Source of the DNA: JAXLXE01 sp046328115
Lineage (GTDB): Bacteria > Chloroflexota > UBA6077 > JACCZL01
DNA: 64,000 nt
NCBI GenBank assembly: GCA_046328115.1
Contig: JAXLXE010000004.1
Coordinates: forward strand, 434,001 to 498,000
Direction of reading: 5' to 3'
A program made the position numbers and the translations under genes. The notes below the pieces were generated by a model. It worked only from the letters and a program-made list of their open reading frames with translations. It searched no databases and was not told the origin of the DNA. Positions 51,225 to 60,616 of this stretch are shown here, in pieces (positions within the stretch are counted from its first letter, which is position 1; every line of letters begins with the position of its first letter).

Positions 51225-51785
51225 ATGGCCGAGCCGCACGCGCTGAACACCACGGCCTACGCGCTGCTGGGGTTGCTCGCAGTGAAGCCGTGGACCACCT
51301 ACGAGTTAGCGCAACAGATGCGGCGCGGCTTTGGCGATGTCTGGCCGCGGGCTGAAAGCAACCTCTACGAGGGACCCAAGGCGCTGGTGCAGGCCGGGCT
51401 GGCTACGGCGGCCGTGACCGCGACCGGCCAACGCCGACGCACGACCTACTCGATCACCCCGGAGGGGCGCGCCGCCCTGGCAGAGTGGCTGGGCCGGCCG
51501 AGCGGCCCACCGCGTCTGGAGTTCGAGGCGATGGTGCGGGTGATCTTCTCAGAGCACGGGACCACTGAGCAGCTCCTGGCAACGCTGCGCCAGACGCGCG
51601 AGCAGGCATCCGCGTCTCGGGCGACAATCGCCACGCTACGCCAGGAGTACGAGCAGGGTCAGGGCCGCTTCCCAGAGCGCACCCGGATGAACCTCTGGAT
51701 GCTCCGGTTCCTGGAAGCACACTTTGGCCTGATCGAGCGGTGGGCGGACCAGACGCTGGCGGAGGCGGGCGCGGCTAGCTGCTAG
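51225..51785 (+). CDS. PadR-family transcriptional regulator
   Basis: The 186-residue protein has the PadR winged helix: ALLGLLAVKPWTTYELAQQM, WPRAESNLYEGPKALVQAGL, and TTYSITPEGRAALAEWLGRP, then a C-terminal coiled dimerisation region. PadR proteins repress efflux or detoxification genes and release on ligand binding. Here it likely controls the divergent GNAT/EamA unit and itself. Confidence 0.9.
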   Translation: MAEPHALNTTAYALLGLLAVKPWTTYELAQQMRRGFGDVWPRAESNLYEGPKALVQAGLATAAVTATGQRRRTTYSITPEGRAALAEWLGRPSGPPRLEFEAMVRVIFSEHGTTEQLLATLRQTREQASASRATIATLRQEYEQGQGRFPERTRMNLWMLRFLEAHFGLIERWADQTLAEAGAASC

Positions 51786-52281
51786 CCGGCCGCCCCCCAA
51801 CCTCCACAACCACGTACTGCTGCTCCACGGTGACAGGGAACGTCTCCGCCACGTAGGGACCCTTGACCATCCCAGCCATCTCCGGGTCCGTCGCGGGCTC
51901 GCCGTGTGGGGCGTTCTCCGGCAGCATGTCGCCGGGCTGGAGGTTTGCGCCCCCCTGCACGGTGACCTCATAGGTCCGCACGCGGACGGTGCGCGGGTCT
52001 ATCCAGGATTGGCCGGTCTTGATGTCGTACTCCCAGCCGTGCCAGGGGCAGCGCACGATCTCACCGGGGCGTGAGTACTGGAATTCACCCACGCCGGCCG
52101 GGCGCAGAAAACCGTGATTGAGCCCCAGGCAAAGTGGGCCGGCCTGGTGTGGGCAGCGGTTGAGAATCGCGAAGTACTCGCCCTTGATGTTGTAGACGCC
52201 GATGCTCCGCCCGGCGACGTCGACGATCTTCTTCTCGCCCGGGGCGATCTCGTCGACGGTCGCGACGACGTATTTGGCCAT
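51775..52281 (-). CDS. Rieske [2Fe-2S] ferredoxin-type protein
   Basis: A 168-residue Rieske protein: CPHQAGPLC (CxH) and CPWHGWEYD (CxxH) supply the two Cys and two His ligands. Flanking blocks GVYNIKGEYFAILNRC and GWEYDIKTGQSWIDP are typical of oxygenase-type ferredoxins. A C-terminal ~50-residue extension is unlike a minimal ferredoxin. It precedes an amidohydrolase on the same strand, as in the second pair at 54.7-56.2 kb. Confidence 0.9.
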   Translation of the reverse strand: MAKYVVATVDEIAPGEKKIVDVAGRSIGVYNIKGEYFAILNRCPHQAGPLCLGLNHGFLRPAGVGEFQYSRPGEIVRCPWHGWEYDIKTGQSWIDPRTVRVRTYEVTVQGGANLQPGDMLPENAPHGEPATDPEMAGMVKGPYVAETFPVTVEQQYVVVEVGGRPASS

Positions 52282-52339
52282 GCTTCACCCAAGAGCCCGC
52301 TGGTGGGGCTCCCTCTCGCTAGTCGATCCGATCGAGACG

Positions 52340-53437
52340 CTACGCCAGCTTGTAGAGCTTGCGCGCGTTCTCCGCCATCACCTTGGGCTCGAAGCCCTCT
52401 GGCAGCTTGATCTTGGGCAGCGCCTCATCCGGGGCGTCGAAGTCCCAGTGCGGATAGTCCGTGGCGAACATGAGCTTGTCCTGGAGCCACGGGAGCTGCT
52501 CTATCAGGTGCATGAAGTGATTCGGGTTTTCCGGCTCCTCCATAGGCTGGGTGGTGAACCAGAAGTGCTCCGCAAAGTACTCGGACGGGAGCTTCTTGAG
52601 GTGGGGCACCTCTCCGTGGAGCTTCTTGTAGGCCTGGTCCATGCGCCAGGCGAGGCTGGGCGCCCAGGCGAAGCCACCTTCGATGAGCACGATCTTGAGG
52701 GTGGGAAACCGCTCGAAGACGCCCTCGAAGATGTAGCTGGCAACCTGAGACTGGAAGGGTGCGGACATACCGGCGTGATCTTCCACGTACATGGACGGCC
52801 AGCCCGCCCCCGTGATCGGGCCGCCGCCCTGACCACCGAAGTGGATGCCCACGGGCAGGTCGTACTCGCAGGCAGTCTCGTACATCTTCCAGTACTTACG
52901 GCGACCTAGTGGTTCCGAGGTGCGGATGGCCAGCATGAGCTGAACGAATCCTTTGTTGTCACCAAAACGGCGGATGGTCTCCGCCGTGAGATCACCATCC
53001 TCGTAGGGCACCACCAGCCCAGCCCGAAGCCGGGGCTCCAGGTCTATCCACTCCGCAAGCTGCCACTCATTGGTAGCGTCGGCCATGGCCTGGCTGTACT
53101 CCAGGTTGGCCTGACCACCAGCCCCAAGCAGTGGCTGGAAGATGCCGTAGTCCATGCTCCAGGTATCCAGGAGTTGGTGGCGCATGAAATCCAGATCAGA
53201 GGCCGGGGGCAGGCCGTTGGGAGGCCATGAGTCCCAGCGGGCGGCGTTTGGGTTGGCGCGCGGGTAGTACGAGCCACCGTGCCCGCGGCCACCGATCAGC
53301 TCGGCGTGCTTGCGCCACCGCTCCGACATGTACGGGTGCAGGGCCTTCGGGTGCTTCAGATTGGGGTGGATATCACAGTCGATCACGGCGTAGCTGGTGC
53401 GACGGCCGGAGACGGGCTTTTCGAGGGTGGCTACCAT
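52340..53437 (-). CDS. Amidohydrolase-2-family metal-dependent hydrolase
   Basis: A 365-residue TIM-barrel protein: VIDCDIHPNLKHPKALHPYM (DxHxN metal site), VGIHFGGQGGG with a His, VLIEGGFAWAPSL, and KLMFATDYPHWDFDAPDEAL with the catalytic Asp. This is the 6-methylsalicylate/ACMS-decarboxylase-like subgroup. One of three divergent paralogs here, each near a Rieske protein. Substrate unknown. Confidence 0.88.
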   Translation of the reverse strand: MVATLEKPVSGRRTSYAVIDCDIHPNLKHPKALHPYMSERWRKHAELIGGRGHGGSYYPRANPNAARWDSWPPNGLPPASDLDFMRHQLLDTWSMDYGIFQPLLGAGGQANLEYSQAMADATNEWQLAEWIDLEPRLRAGLVVPYEDGDLTAETIRRFGDNKGFVQLMLAIRTSEPLGRRKYWKMYETACEYDLPVGIHFGGQGGGPITGAGWPSMYVEDHAGMSAPFQSQVASYIFEGVFERFPTLKIVLIEGGFAWAPSLAWRMDQAYKKLHGEVPHLKKLPSEYFAEHFWFTTQPMEEPENPNHFMHLIEQLPWLQDKLMFATDYPHWDFDAPDEALPKIKLPEGFEPKVMAENARKLYKLA

Positions 53438-53520
53438 GGCCTGATTCTCCCTACCTGATGTCTCGCTACGTTGAGCTTTCTGTCGCTATCTGCGCTCGGG
53501 CGTGCGCCTCGCGGGGATGT

Positions 53521-54612
53521 CTACAGCTTGTAGAACGCGCGGGCATTCTCCGCGAGGATCTTGCGCCGCGTGGATTCTGATAGGCCCGCCGGCACGGCAT
53601 CCTCCGGCGAATCGAAGTGCCAGTGCGGGTAGTCCGTGCTGAACATGAGGATGTCGTCTGAGCCGATCTCCTCCATGACCTGCTGCATGTGGCGCGGATT
53701 GGGCGAGGCGTCCGTGGGCTGCAGCGAGAAGCGCATCCGATCGCGGACGTACCCCGACGGCGGCAAAGTGTTCCACGGCACCTCGCGGCGGAGACCTTTC
53801 CAATCCTTGTCGATGCGCCACAGAAGCGATGGGAGCCAGGTCCAGCCGCCCTCGATCATGGCCATGCGCAGCGTGGGGAACCGATCGAACACCCCCTCTA
53901 CGGTGAGGCTGAGGATCTGGGATTGGAAGACCTGGGCCATGCCCACGTACTCCTCGACGTAGTACGAGGGCCAACCGGTACCAGTAGGAGGGTTGCCGGG
54001 CGCGCCGCCAAACTGCAGGCTGACGACGAGATCGTGCCTGGTGGCGGCCTCGAAGATGGGCAGATAGCGACGATTGCCGTACAGGGCTTCGGAGCGCACG
54101 GGCAGGAACACCTGGACGAAGCCAGGATGGCTGCCAACGCGGTTGATCTCCTCCGCGGCCATATCCGGGTGGCGGCTGGGAACCACGATAGAAGCGCGGA
54201 GGCGAGGCTCCTTGTCCAGCCACTCAGCGATTAACCAGTCATTCGCCGCGCGCGCCATGGCGGCGGCGGTGTCTGGGTTGTGCAGGCTGTCCACCTCATA
54301 GGTGCAGTTGAGGATGCCCACCTCCACGCCCCATGGGTCCAGCACCTGGCTGCGCACTAGCTCCAGGCTGGAGCCGGGCACGCCGTTGTCTGGAGCAGCG
54401 CCCGCCACGGCGGACGTGGGTGCCCCCTTGGGATACGCGGTGTCCGTGGGGCCCTTGAACGCCGAGGTGTTGATGTACTCGCGCCAGTGCTCGGACAGGA
54501 ACGGGAAGAGCGCCTGGGCGTTTGGGATGGTGGCGTGGATGTCCACGTCGATAACTGGCTGGCCTAGCTTCACGTATGAGTTCCTTGAATGAGAGTCACC
54601 GGGAATTGACAA
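53521..54612 (-). CDS. Amidohydrolase-2-family metal-dependent hydrolase
   Basis: A 363-residue paralog: VIDVDIHATIPNAQALFPFL, VVSLQFGGAPGN where the neighbours have a His before FGG or FAT (here Gln), MIEGGWTWLPSLLWRID and ILMFSTDYPHWHFDSPEDAV. The Gln at the usual mid-barrel His may mean altered metal binding or chemistry. Situated between the two other paralogs. Confidence 0.87.
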   Translation of the reverse strand: MSIPGDSHSRNSYVKLGQPVIDVDIHATIPNAQALFPFLSEHWREYINTSAFKGPTDTAYPKGAPTSAVAGAAPDNGVPGSSLELVRSQVLDPWGVEVGILNCTYEVDSLHNPDTAAAMARAANDWLIAEWLDKEPRLRASIVVPSRHPDMAAEEINRVGSHPGFVQVFLPVRSEALYGNRRYLPIFEAATRHDLVVSLQFGGAPGNPPTGTGWPSYYVEEYVGMAQVFQSQILSLTVEGVFDRFPTLRMAMIEGGWTWLPSLLWRIDKDWKGLRREVPWNTLPPSGYVRDRMRFSLQPTDASPNPRHMQQVMEEIGSDDILMFSTDYPHWHFDSPEDAVPAGLSESTRRKILAENARAFYKL

Positions 54613-54653
54613 TCGCGTTGGCTGATCGCCGCCCGCCGTGGATGCGGTCCGGC

Positions 54654-55058
54654 CTAGACGTGCAGGACCACCACCTCGCGCTCGACGGTGACGGCAAACG
54701 TCTCGATGGACGGATCGGGCTCCTCCGGCTCCACGGTGACCTCGTAGCTCCGAGCCCGCACGCGGTGAGGGTTGAAGACGGACTTACCGTCCGTGATGTC
54801 AAACTCCCAGCCATGCCAAGGGCACTTGACGATCTCGCCCTCGCGGACGAGGTCGATCTTGTACGGCTCCGGGCTGACAACGAGCCCCTTGATGGGACCC
54901 TTGCAGAGCGGCGATGCCTTGTGCGGGCACCGGTTGTGCAACGCGTAGTACCTGCCATTGACGTTGAACACGCCAATTTGGCGCCCGTCCGCGTCCACGA
55001 TCCTCCGTCCGCCGGGCGGGAGCTCATCCACGCCACACACCACGTACCGCTTTGCCAC
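54654..55058 (-). CDS. Rieske [2Fe-2S] ferredoxin-type protein
   Basis: A 134-residue Rieske protein with CPHKASPLC and CPWHGWEFD, plus VFNVNGRYYALHNRC and GKSVFNPHRVRARSYEV. Close in order to the 168-residue protein but without its extension. Transfers electrons to an oxygenase or other acceptor. It starts 16 nt after the stop of the amidohydrolase at 55075. Confidence 0.9.
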   Translation of the reverse strand: MAKRYVVCGVDELPPGGRRIVDADGRQIGVFNVNGRYYALHNRCPHKASPLCKGPIKGLVVSPEPYKIDLVREGEIVKCPWHGWEFDITDGKSVFNPHRVRARSYEVTVEPEEPDPSIETFAVTVEREVVVLHV

Positions 55059-55074
55059 GCGCCCTCCCTGAACC

Positions 55075-56205
55075 CTACGCGATCCGGAAATCGAACCAGT
55101 CCAGCGCGTTGTCCACGAAGATCCGCCGTCGAAGCTGGTCGGGCAGGTGGGTAAACGTCTGGTTCGGATCGTCCCAGTCCCAGTGCGGGTAGTCAGAGGC
55201 GAACATCAGCGTCTTGTCACCCTGCATCCACTCGATGATGTGCTCCAGCGCCTCCGGTTTGTGGGGCTCCTCCACGGGCTGGGTGGCGAACTTGACGCGC
55301 TCGAAGACGTACTCGCTGGGTGCGCGCTTCACCCACGGCGTCTGGTAGCGGAGGCCCTTCCAGTCCTGGTCCATCTTCCACAGGTACGGGGGCACCCAGG
55401 CAAAGCCAGCCTCGAGCATGGCCACCCGCAGGGTGGGGAAGCGGTCGAACCAGCCTTCAAAGACCATGCTGGCCAGGTGGGCCTGGTAAAAGGCGGGACG
55501 AGCCTGGCGAGACTCAACGTAGTAGCTGGGATAGCCGGCAGAGGTAGGCGGCGGATTGATGCCAGAGCCCTCCGTGGCGAAGTGCATGCAGACGGTGAGG
55601 TTGTTGCGCGCACAAGCCTCGAAGATAGGGTTGTAGAAGCGCTGGCCAAACGCGCGCGGGGCGCCGCAGGGCAAGAGCACGCCAACCACCGCCGGATGGC
55701 TTCCGATACGGTCGATCTCCGCCGCCGCTCCGTGCGGGTCTTGTGGGCAGATGGCCATAGTGAACCGGAAACGCTCGTCAGCGCTCAGCCAGTGCTCCAG
55801 CGTGAAATCGTTGAACGCACGGCAGAGCGCGGTGGCGTAGTCCAGGTCCGTCATGCACGCGGCGCTGTACATCGAGCTGCCCGTAAGCAGCCCAATGTCT
55901 ATCCCGCACTCCTCGAGCAAGTGCTGGATGGTGGCCTGCACGTTGGTGGCCGTGGCGTTGCCGGCTGAGCCCTTGTGGACCTCGTAGACGTCCGCGCGGT
56001 AGCCCTGAACGCCGCCGTTGTAGGCGTACAGATTTCCGCCGGGGCCGGATCCGTAGTCCTTGTACCGCTCCGCGTAGACCTTGGACAGGTACGGGTACAA
56101 GTCCGCCTTGTCACGGATGCCGTGGTGGATGTCTGTGTCGATCGCCTTGAGCTTGGCGCGGCGGCCGATGTCATCACGAACGCCGGGCGCGGTTGCAATG
56201 GCCAT
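55075..56205 (-). CDS. Amidohydrolase-2-family metal-dependent hydrolase
   Basis: The ATG at 56205 follows a G-rich ribosome-binding site and gives 376 residues: AIDTDIHHGIRDKADLYPYL, VCMHFATEGSG with a His, MLEAGFAWVPPYLWKMDQDW and LMFASDYPHWDWDDPNQTF. Upstream in-frame sequence is not protein-like. First gene of the amidohydrolase/Rieske run on this strand. Confidence 0.88.
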   Translation of the reverse strand: MAIATAPGVRDDIGRRAKLKAIDTDIHHGIRDKADLYPYLSKVYAERYKDYGSGPGGNLYAYNGGVQGYRADVYEVHKGSAGNATATNVQATIQHLLEECGIDIGLLTGSSMYSAACMTDLDYATALCRAFNDFTLEHWLSADERFRFTMAICPQDPHGAAAEIDRIGSHPAVVGVLLPCGAPRAFGQRFYNPIFEACARNNLTVCMHFATEGSGINPPPTSAGYPSYYVESRQARPAFYQAHLASMVFEGWFDRFPTLRVAMLEAGFAWVPPYLWKMDQDWKGLRYQTPWVKRAPSEYVFERVKFATQPVEEPHKPEALEHIIEWMQGDKTLMFASDYPHWDWDDPNQTFTHLPDQLRRRIFVDNALDWFDFRIA

Positions 56206-56255
56206 GCCTACCCCCTGGGTGCAGCTTCCTCGAAACCAGTGTACTCGGTGAACGC

Positions 56256-56289
56256 GGCTGGGTGAGGCGCCGTGGTGCCTCACCCAGCC
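56256..56289 (-). terminator. Long hairpin after the ABC binding-protein gene
   Basis: GGCTGGGTGAGGC pairs with GCCTCACCCAGCC, giving a stem of 13 or more base pairs 14 nt past the binding-protein stop. No T-run follows, so termination efficiency is uncertain. Confidence 0.6.
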
Positions 56290-56302
56290 GTAACGGACGA
56301 GA

Positions 56303-58135
56303 CTAGCCTTCCAGCCAGCACTCGCTGAAGAGCCAGCGATTGGTGACCGGCTCCTGGAAGTTCTGGAGCTTCTTGGAGTACGCCCAGTTCCAGTTCTGCT
56401 GCCACAGGAACCCGTACCAGCCCTGGTCAAACGCCATCTGGTCCATCTGGGCGTACAGCTTCTTCCGCTCCGCCTGGTCGTACAGCTCGGACGCCTTCTC
56501 GACGATCCCGTCCCAATCCTTGCTCTCGATGTGGGCAACGTTGAAGCCGCCGTTGCTGTGGTAGTAGTTCCGCCACTGGCCGTCCGGATCGTCAATGGTG
56601 ACCGGGTTGCGCATGGTGGCCACGTCGAACTTGCCGCCGGGCTGCCCGGGCCGGCGGACGAGCTTGGCGGTCCAGGCGGCCCGCTCCATCGTCTCCAACG
56701 TGACGTTGAAGCCCACGCCCTCGGCCATCTGCTTGATCATCTCGGACTGGGCCTTGTCCACCGCCCGGTCGATCACAGACAGCGTGACGTTGATCTTCCC
56801 TCCGCTCGCAACGCTGGCATCCTGGGCAATGACCTCCTTGACCAGCGCCTCCGCCTTGGCCTTGTCAAACCAGTAGAACGGGATCTTCTCGGTCTCGTCG
56901 TACGCGAAGGAGCCCTTGGGAGACAGGTACTTGCGGCCGATACCGGAGCCAAAGCCAAGGGTCTTCGCCATCGCCTCGCGGTCCAGCGAGTACAAGAACG
57001 CCTGGCGTAGCTTGAGGTGCTTGGAAAACGGGCTGTCCGCATTTGCCGAGTCAAAGATCATCCGGTAGTTGTTGCCGGAGAACTCCGTCTCCATGACCTG
57101 GAGGCTGGACTCCGCCTTCACCCCAGCCAGGTCTTTGCCTTGGACAAGCTCCATGAACTGCGCGGCGCCGCTCTTCAGTTCGAGGAGCCGCGCGGAGTCG
57201 TCGATGATGAGGCGGTACTGCAGCTTATCGATGTAGGGCAGAGCCTGACCGTCTGCGCCCTTTTTCCAGTAGTCCGGATTGCGCTCCAGAATCACGTGGC
57301 TGCCGGACTTCCACTCCACGAAGCGGTAGGGCCCCGCGCCCACGGGATTCCGGCCAAAGGCGTCTTTGCCAGCCTTCAGAAACGCCTCCGGGCTGATCGG
57401 ATTCTGATTCTGCATGGCGTTGGTCAGCAGAGTGACGAATCCGGCGATAGGCTTCGCCAGGTTGACCTTGATAGTCTCGTCATTGACGACCTCGACGGCC
57501 TTGGATGAGTAGTTGAAGGCCTTGGCCGCGGTCTCCTTGAGCTTCTCGAGATCGTCCTTGTTCTCCTTGGACTGATCCACCCCGCGCAGGTAGGCGCGCA
57601 CGCCGGCGGCGGGGTCAAAGATGAGACGGTCCATGTTCCATTTGGCGGCCTTGGCATCCCAAGGGGTGCCATCATGGAACTTGATGCCCTTCTGCAGCTT
57701 GAGGGTAAGCGCCTCCGGCTTCTGGTCCCACTCAGCCACCATCTCCGGTGCCGGTCCCCACTTGCCATCGGCCCCGCGCTGCCAGCGGATCCACTCGCCG
57801 TAGAGCATGTTGTTCCCGTTAGGCTCGGCGCTGTTGTAGACGGGGTCCAGGGTGACCCAGTCGTTCTGGACCATGATGGTCAGGGTGCCGCCCCGCTTGG
57901 GGGCGCCGGCCGGCTTGGCGGGTGCGGCCGCGGCTGGCTTGGCGGCTTCGGCTGGCTTGGCGGCATCCGCCGGCTTGGCCGCTTCAGCCGGCTTTGGCGC
58001 GCCGTCTGACTTGGCGGCCGGCGCGTCCGCCGGCTTGGTTGCAGGCGCGCTGGGAGAGCACGCCTCGACCAGAGGGAGCACGGCCACCAGGCCGGCGCCG
58101 GCTCCAAATGCCTTGAGGAATCGTCGACGATCCAT
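56303..58135 (-). CDS. ABC transporter family-5 substrate-binding lipoprotein
   Basis: The ATG at 58135 gives 610 residues. The signal MDRRRFLKAFGAGAGLVAVL has a twin-arginine motif and a lipobox ending VEAC, followed by a Lys/Pro/Ala linker repeating AKPAEA/AKPADA. The Dpp/Opp-type fold follows: TLTIMVQNDWVTLDPVYN, GIKFHDGTPWDAKAAKWNMD, VGAGPYRFVEWKSGSHVILE and RQAFLYSLDREAMAKTLGFG. It captures peptides, nickel or other ligands outside the membrane. No permease genes are present nearby. Confidence 0.92.
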   Translation of the reverse strand: MDRRRFLKAFGAGAGLVAVLPLVEACSPSAPATKPADAPAAKSDGAPKPAEAAKPADAAKPAEAAKPAAAAPAKPAGAPKRGGTLTIMVQNDWVTLDPVYNSAEPNGNNMLYGEWIRWQRGADGKWGPAPEMVAEWDQKPEALTLKLQKGIKFHDGTPWDAKAAKWNMDRLIFDPAAGVRAYLRGVDQSKENKDDLEKLKETAAKAFNYSSKAVEVVNDETIKVNLAKPIAGFVTLLTNAMQNQNPISPEAFLKAGKDAFGRNPVGAGPYRFVEWKSGSHVILERNPDYWKKGADGQALPYIDKLQYRLIIDDSARLLELKSGAAQFMELVQGKDLAGVKAESSLQVMETEFSGNNYRMIFDSANADSPFSKHLKLRQAFLYSLDREAMAKTLGFGSGIGRKYLSPKGSFAYDETEKIPFYWFDKAKAEALVKEVIAQDASVASGGKINVTLSVIDRAVDKAQSEMIKQMAEGVGFNVTLETMERAAWTAKLVRRPGQPGGKFDVATMRNPVTIDDPDGQWRNYYHSNGGFNVAHIESKDWDGIVEKASELYDQAERKKLYAQMDQMAFDQGWYGFLWQQNWNWAYSKKLQNFQEPVTNRWLFSECWLEG

Positions 58136-58304
58136 TCCAGGTCCCTCCAATGGGCCCCACGCCCGTGACTCGCTCGCCGACGGTCTGGCGCGGCAAGCGC
58201 GACCAAGGAGTCTAAGCGTCTTCCCGCCGGCAGTCAACACTGGGGCGAGAAGGACGTACGGCGACCCGGCGCTGAAGGATCGCGCAAGCACCTAGAATGC
58301 CCGC

Positions 58305-59477
58305 GTGCATCTCTCCTGGCGTGGTGCCAACCGCCTGCTGCTTTGCTCCACCGCCATCAGCTTCGTGGCGGAGGGTCACCTGGTGGCGTTCGCGCCCATC
58401 CAGCTTCACGCGCTGGGGCAGACCGATCGAGAGGTGGCAGTGTGGAGCGGCCTGCTCTTCGCGACCACCATGGCCACGTCGCTGCCGCTGGGCCCCTTCT
58501 GGGGCGTACTGGCGGAGCGCTACTCGCGACGGCTGATCATCCTGCGAAGCCAGCTGCTGCTGGCGGTGGCCATGTTCGTGGCGGCCTGGGCTCCGGACCT
58601 GGCGTGGCTTGTAGCGGCTCGGGCACTAATGGGGCTGAGCTTCGGCACCGGCGGCGTCATCGCCGCAACCCAGGTCATGCTGACCCCGAGCCGCCACGTG
58701 GGCGCAGCGCTGGCCGCCCTCAACGCCTCACAGCCCATCGCCGGAAGCATCGGCCCGCCGCTCGGCGGACTTCTCATCCCCTATCTGACGCTACAGGGGC
58801 TGCTGCTCATCGACGCGATCCTGTTGCTAGCCAGCGCGGCGGTGGTGGCCTGGCTGCTGCCTGAGCCCACAGGAGGCCACCGACCGGACTCCGTGCTGGC
58901 GCGGGTCGTGGAGGTGATGCAGATCGTCTGGAAAGAACCGAGCATCCGCTGGAGCTTCCTGTGCCAGACAGTGTCCCGCGGCTCCATCGCAACCGTTGAC
59001 ACGTACCTTCCCGTGAAGATCAGCCAGGTAGCGGCGGATCCTGCCACGGCGATCGGTTGGGTGCTGGGTGCCTATGGCGCCATGACCACGGCCGTGGCCT
59101 GGGGGTTCACACGGTTCGCTGAGCGATTCGACCCGGTGCGCCTGTACACCTGGTCCATGCTGTTTGGCGCGCTCCTGGCCGGGGGCATCGCCGCTGCGCC
59201 GTGGCTGGGCCTCGTCGCGGGGCTGGCGGTGCTGCGGGCGTTCCCCACGGCCTTCTCCCGTCCTCTGCTGTTCATGCATCTGGCCCGGGTGGTCCCAGCC
59301 CAGCACCAGACGGGAGTGTTCGGCTTGCTGCCAACGGCGGGAAATGTGGGCTCACTGACGTTACCCCTACTAGCGTCCCTCACCGCAACGCTGGGAATCG
59401 GCGCCGCGATCGCCACCGGCGGTGTAGGCCACGCGGTGAGCGCGGTGGGCGGGCGGCTCCTGGGGCGCTCTCGCTAA
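58305..59477 (+). CDS. MFS transporter
   Basis: A 390-residue 12-membrane-span protein: LPLGPFWGVLAERYSRRLII carries the MFS loop 2-3 motif, with RALMGLSFGTGGVIAATQVM and NASQPIAGSIGPPLGGLLIP in the first half and TRFAERFDPVRLYTWSML in the second. A drug or metabolite exporter is likely. GTG start. Divergent from the ABC binding protein. Confidence 0.88.
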   Translation: MHLSWRGANRLLLCSTAISFVAEGHLVAFAPIQLHALGQTDREVAVWSGLLFATTMATSLPLGPFWGVLAERYSRRLIILRSQLLLAVAMFVAAWAPDLAWLVAARALMGLSFGTGGVIAATQVMLTPSRHVGAALAALNASQPIAGSIGPPLGGLLIPYLTLQGLLLIDAILLLASAAVVAWLLPEPTGGHRPDSVLARVVEVMQIVWKEPSIRWSFLCQTVSRGSIATVDTYLPVKISQVAADPATAIGWVLGAYGAMTTAVAWGFTRFAERFDPVRLYTWSMLFGALLAGGIAAAPWLGLVAGLAVLRAFPTAFSRPLLFMHLARVVPAQHQTGVFGLLPTAGNVGSLTLPLLASLTATLGIGAAIATGGVGHAVSAVGGRLLGRSR

Positions 59478-59538
59478 ACCGGATCTGAGCCGCCGGCTGT
59501 ACCATGCGGTGACATACTCCCAATCCCAGGAGCATCCG

Positions 59539-60585
59539 ATGCCAAACGTCCAGGCCAAGACGCTCGAGACTTTCGCGCGCGCCGTGTACGAGGCAGCCGG
59601 CACAAAGCCGGAGAATGCTGCCATCGTGGCCTCCCACCAGGTGGGCGCCAATCTCGTCGGCCACGATTCACACGGGGTGGTGCTGCTGCCCACCTACATC
59701 AGCCGGATCGACCGCGGGCACATCATGCCCAACGCGGAGCCGGAAGTACTCAGCGAGTCCGCGGGATCTACCTACGTGAACGGGAACTGGGGCTTTGGCC
59801 CGGTGATCTCCGAGTGGGTGATGGCGCGGACCATCGAGAAGGCGCACACCACGCGGCTGGCCGCTGCCACCGTGAGGGAACAGAGCCACATCGGCCGACT
59901 GGCGGACTATCCGCTGATGGCGGCGCGGGCCGGCTTCATCGGCCTGACCATGGCCGACTCCGGCCAGAGCCCGAAGTCAGTGGCGCCGTTCGGCGGCCGC
60001 GAGGCGAGGCTGGGGACGAATCCGCTGTGCATCGCCTTTCCCAGCGACCTGCCGGGGCCCATCTTCATCGACATGGCCACGAGCGCCGTGGCGGCGGGCA
60101 AGCTGAACGTGGCCCGCGCCCGGAACAAGCCGATCCCGGAGGGGTGGGTGCTGGACAAGGACGGCAACCCCACCACGGACGCCAACGATTTCTACAACGG
60201 CGGCGTGATGCTTCCGCTGGGTGGCCCCGAAGGCCACAAGGGATACGGCCTCTCGTTCGCCGTGGAGACGCTGGCGGCGATCCTGCCTGGGCTGGGCTAC
60301 GGCATCGATCCGCAGGGCCGGCACAATGACGGCGTGTTCATGCTGGCGATCGACCCGGACGCGTTTGGCCCGCCAGGAACGTTCAAGCGTGAGGTCGAGG
60401 GCTTCGTGAAGTATCTGAAGGAGACACCGCCGGCAAAGGGGGTACAGGAGGTCTACTACCCCGGGGAGCTCGAGTACAGAACCAGCCAGCAGCGCGGACG
60501 GGACGGCATACCGATCGAGGACAGCACCTGGACACGGCTCAACGAGCTAGCACAGCGATTCTCGCTGGAGCGCCTGCTCGCCTGA
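59539..60585 (+). CDS. Ldh-family (malate/L-sulfolactate-type) NAD(P)-dependent dehydrogenase
   Basis: The ATG at 59539 with AGGAG seven bases upstream gives 348 residues: HDSHGVVLLPTYISRI, HIGRLADYPLMAARAGFIGL, FGGREARLGTNPLCIAFP, DMATSAVAAGKLNVARA and LPLGGPEGHKGYGLSFAVE. This is the MDH2/LDH2 oxidoreductase fold, unrelated to Rossmann lactate dehydrogenases, oxidising 2-hydroxy acids. Substrate unknown. Confidence 0.9.
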   Translation: MPNVQAKTLETFARAVYEAAGTKPENAAIVASHQVGANLVGHDSHGVVLLPTYISRIDRGHIMPNAEPEVLSESAGSTYVNGNWGFGPVISEWVMARTIEKAHTTRLAAATVREQSHIGRLADYPLMAARAGFIGLTMADSGQSPKSVAPFGGREARLGTNPLCIAFPSDLPGPIFIDMATSAVAAGKLNVARARNKPIPEGWVLDKDGNPTTDANDFYNGGVMLPLGGPEGHKGYGLSFAVETLAAILPGLGYGIDPQGRHNDGVFMLAIDPDAFGPPGTFKREVEGFVKYLKETPPAKGVQEVYYPGELEYRTSQQRGRDGIPIEDSTWTRLNELAQRFSLERLLA

Positions 60586-60616
60586 GGCGCACAACCGCGG
60601 CACGCGGTCAGTCGCG

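Noticed and set aside
57852..58295. Open frames rich in Ala/Gly opposite the binding-protein linker
   Set aside because: Antisense of the AKPAEA linker repeats.
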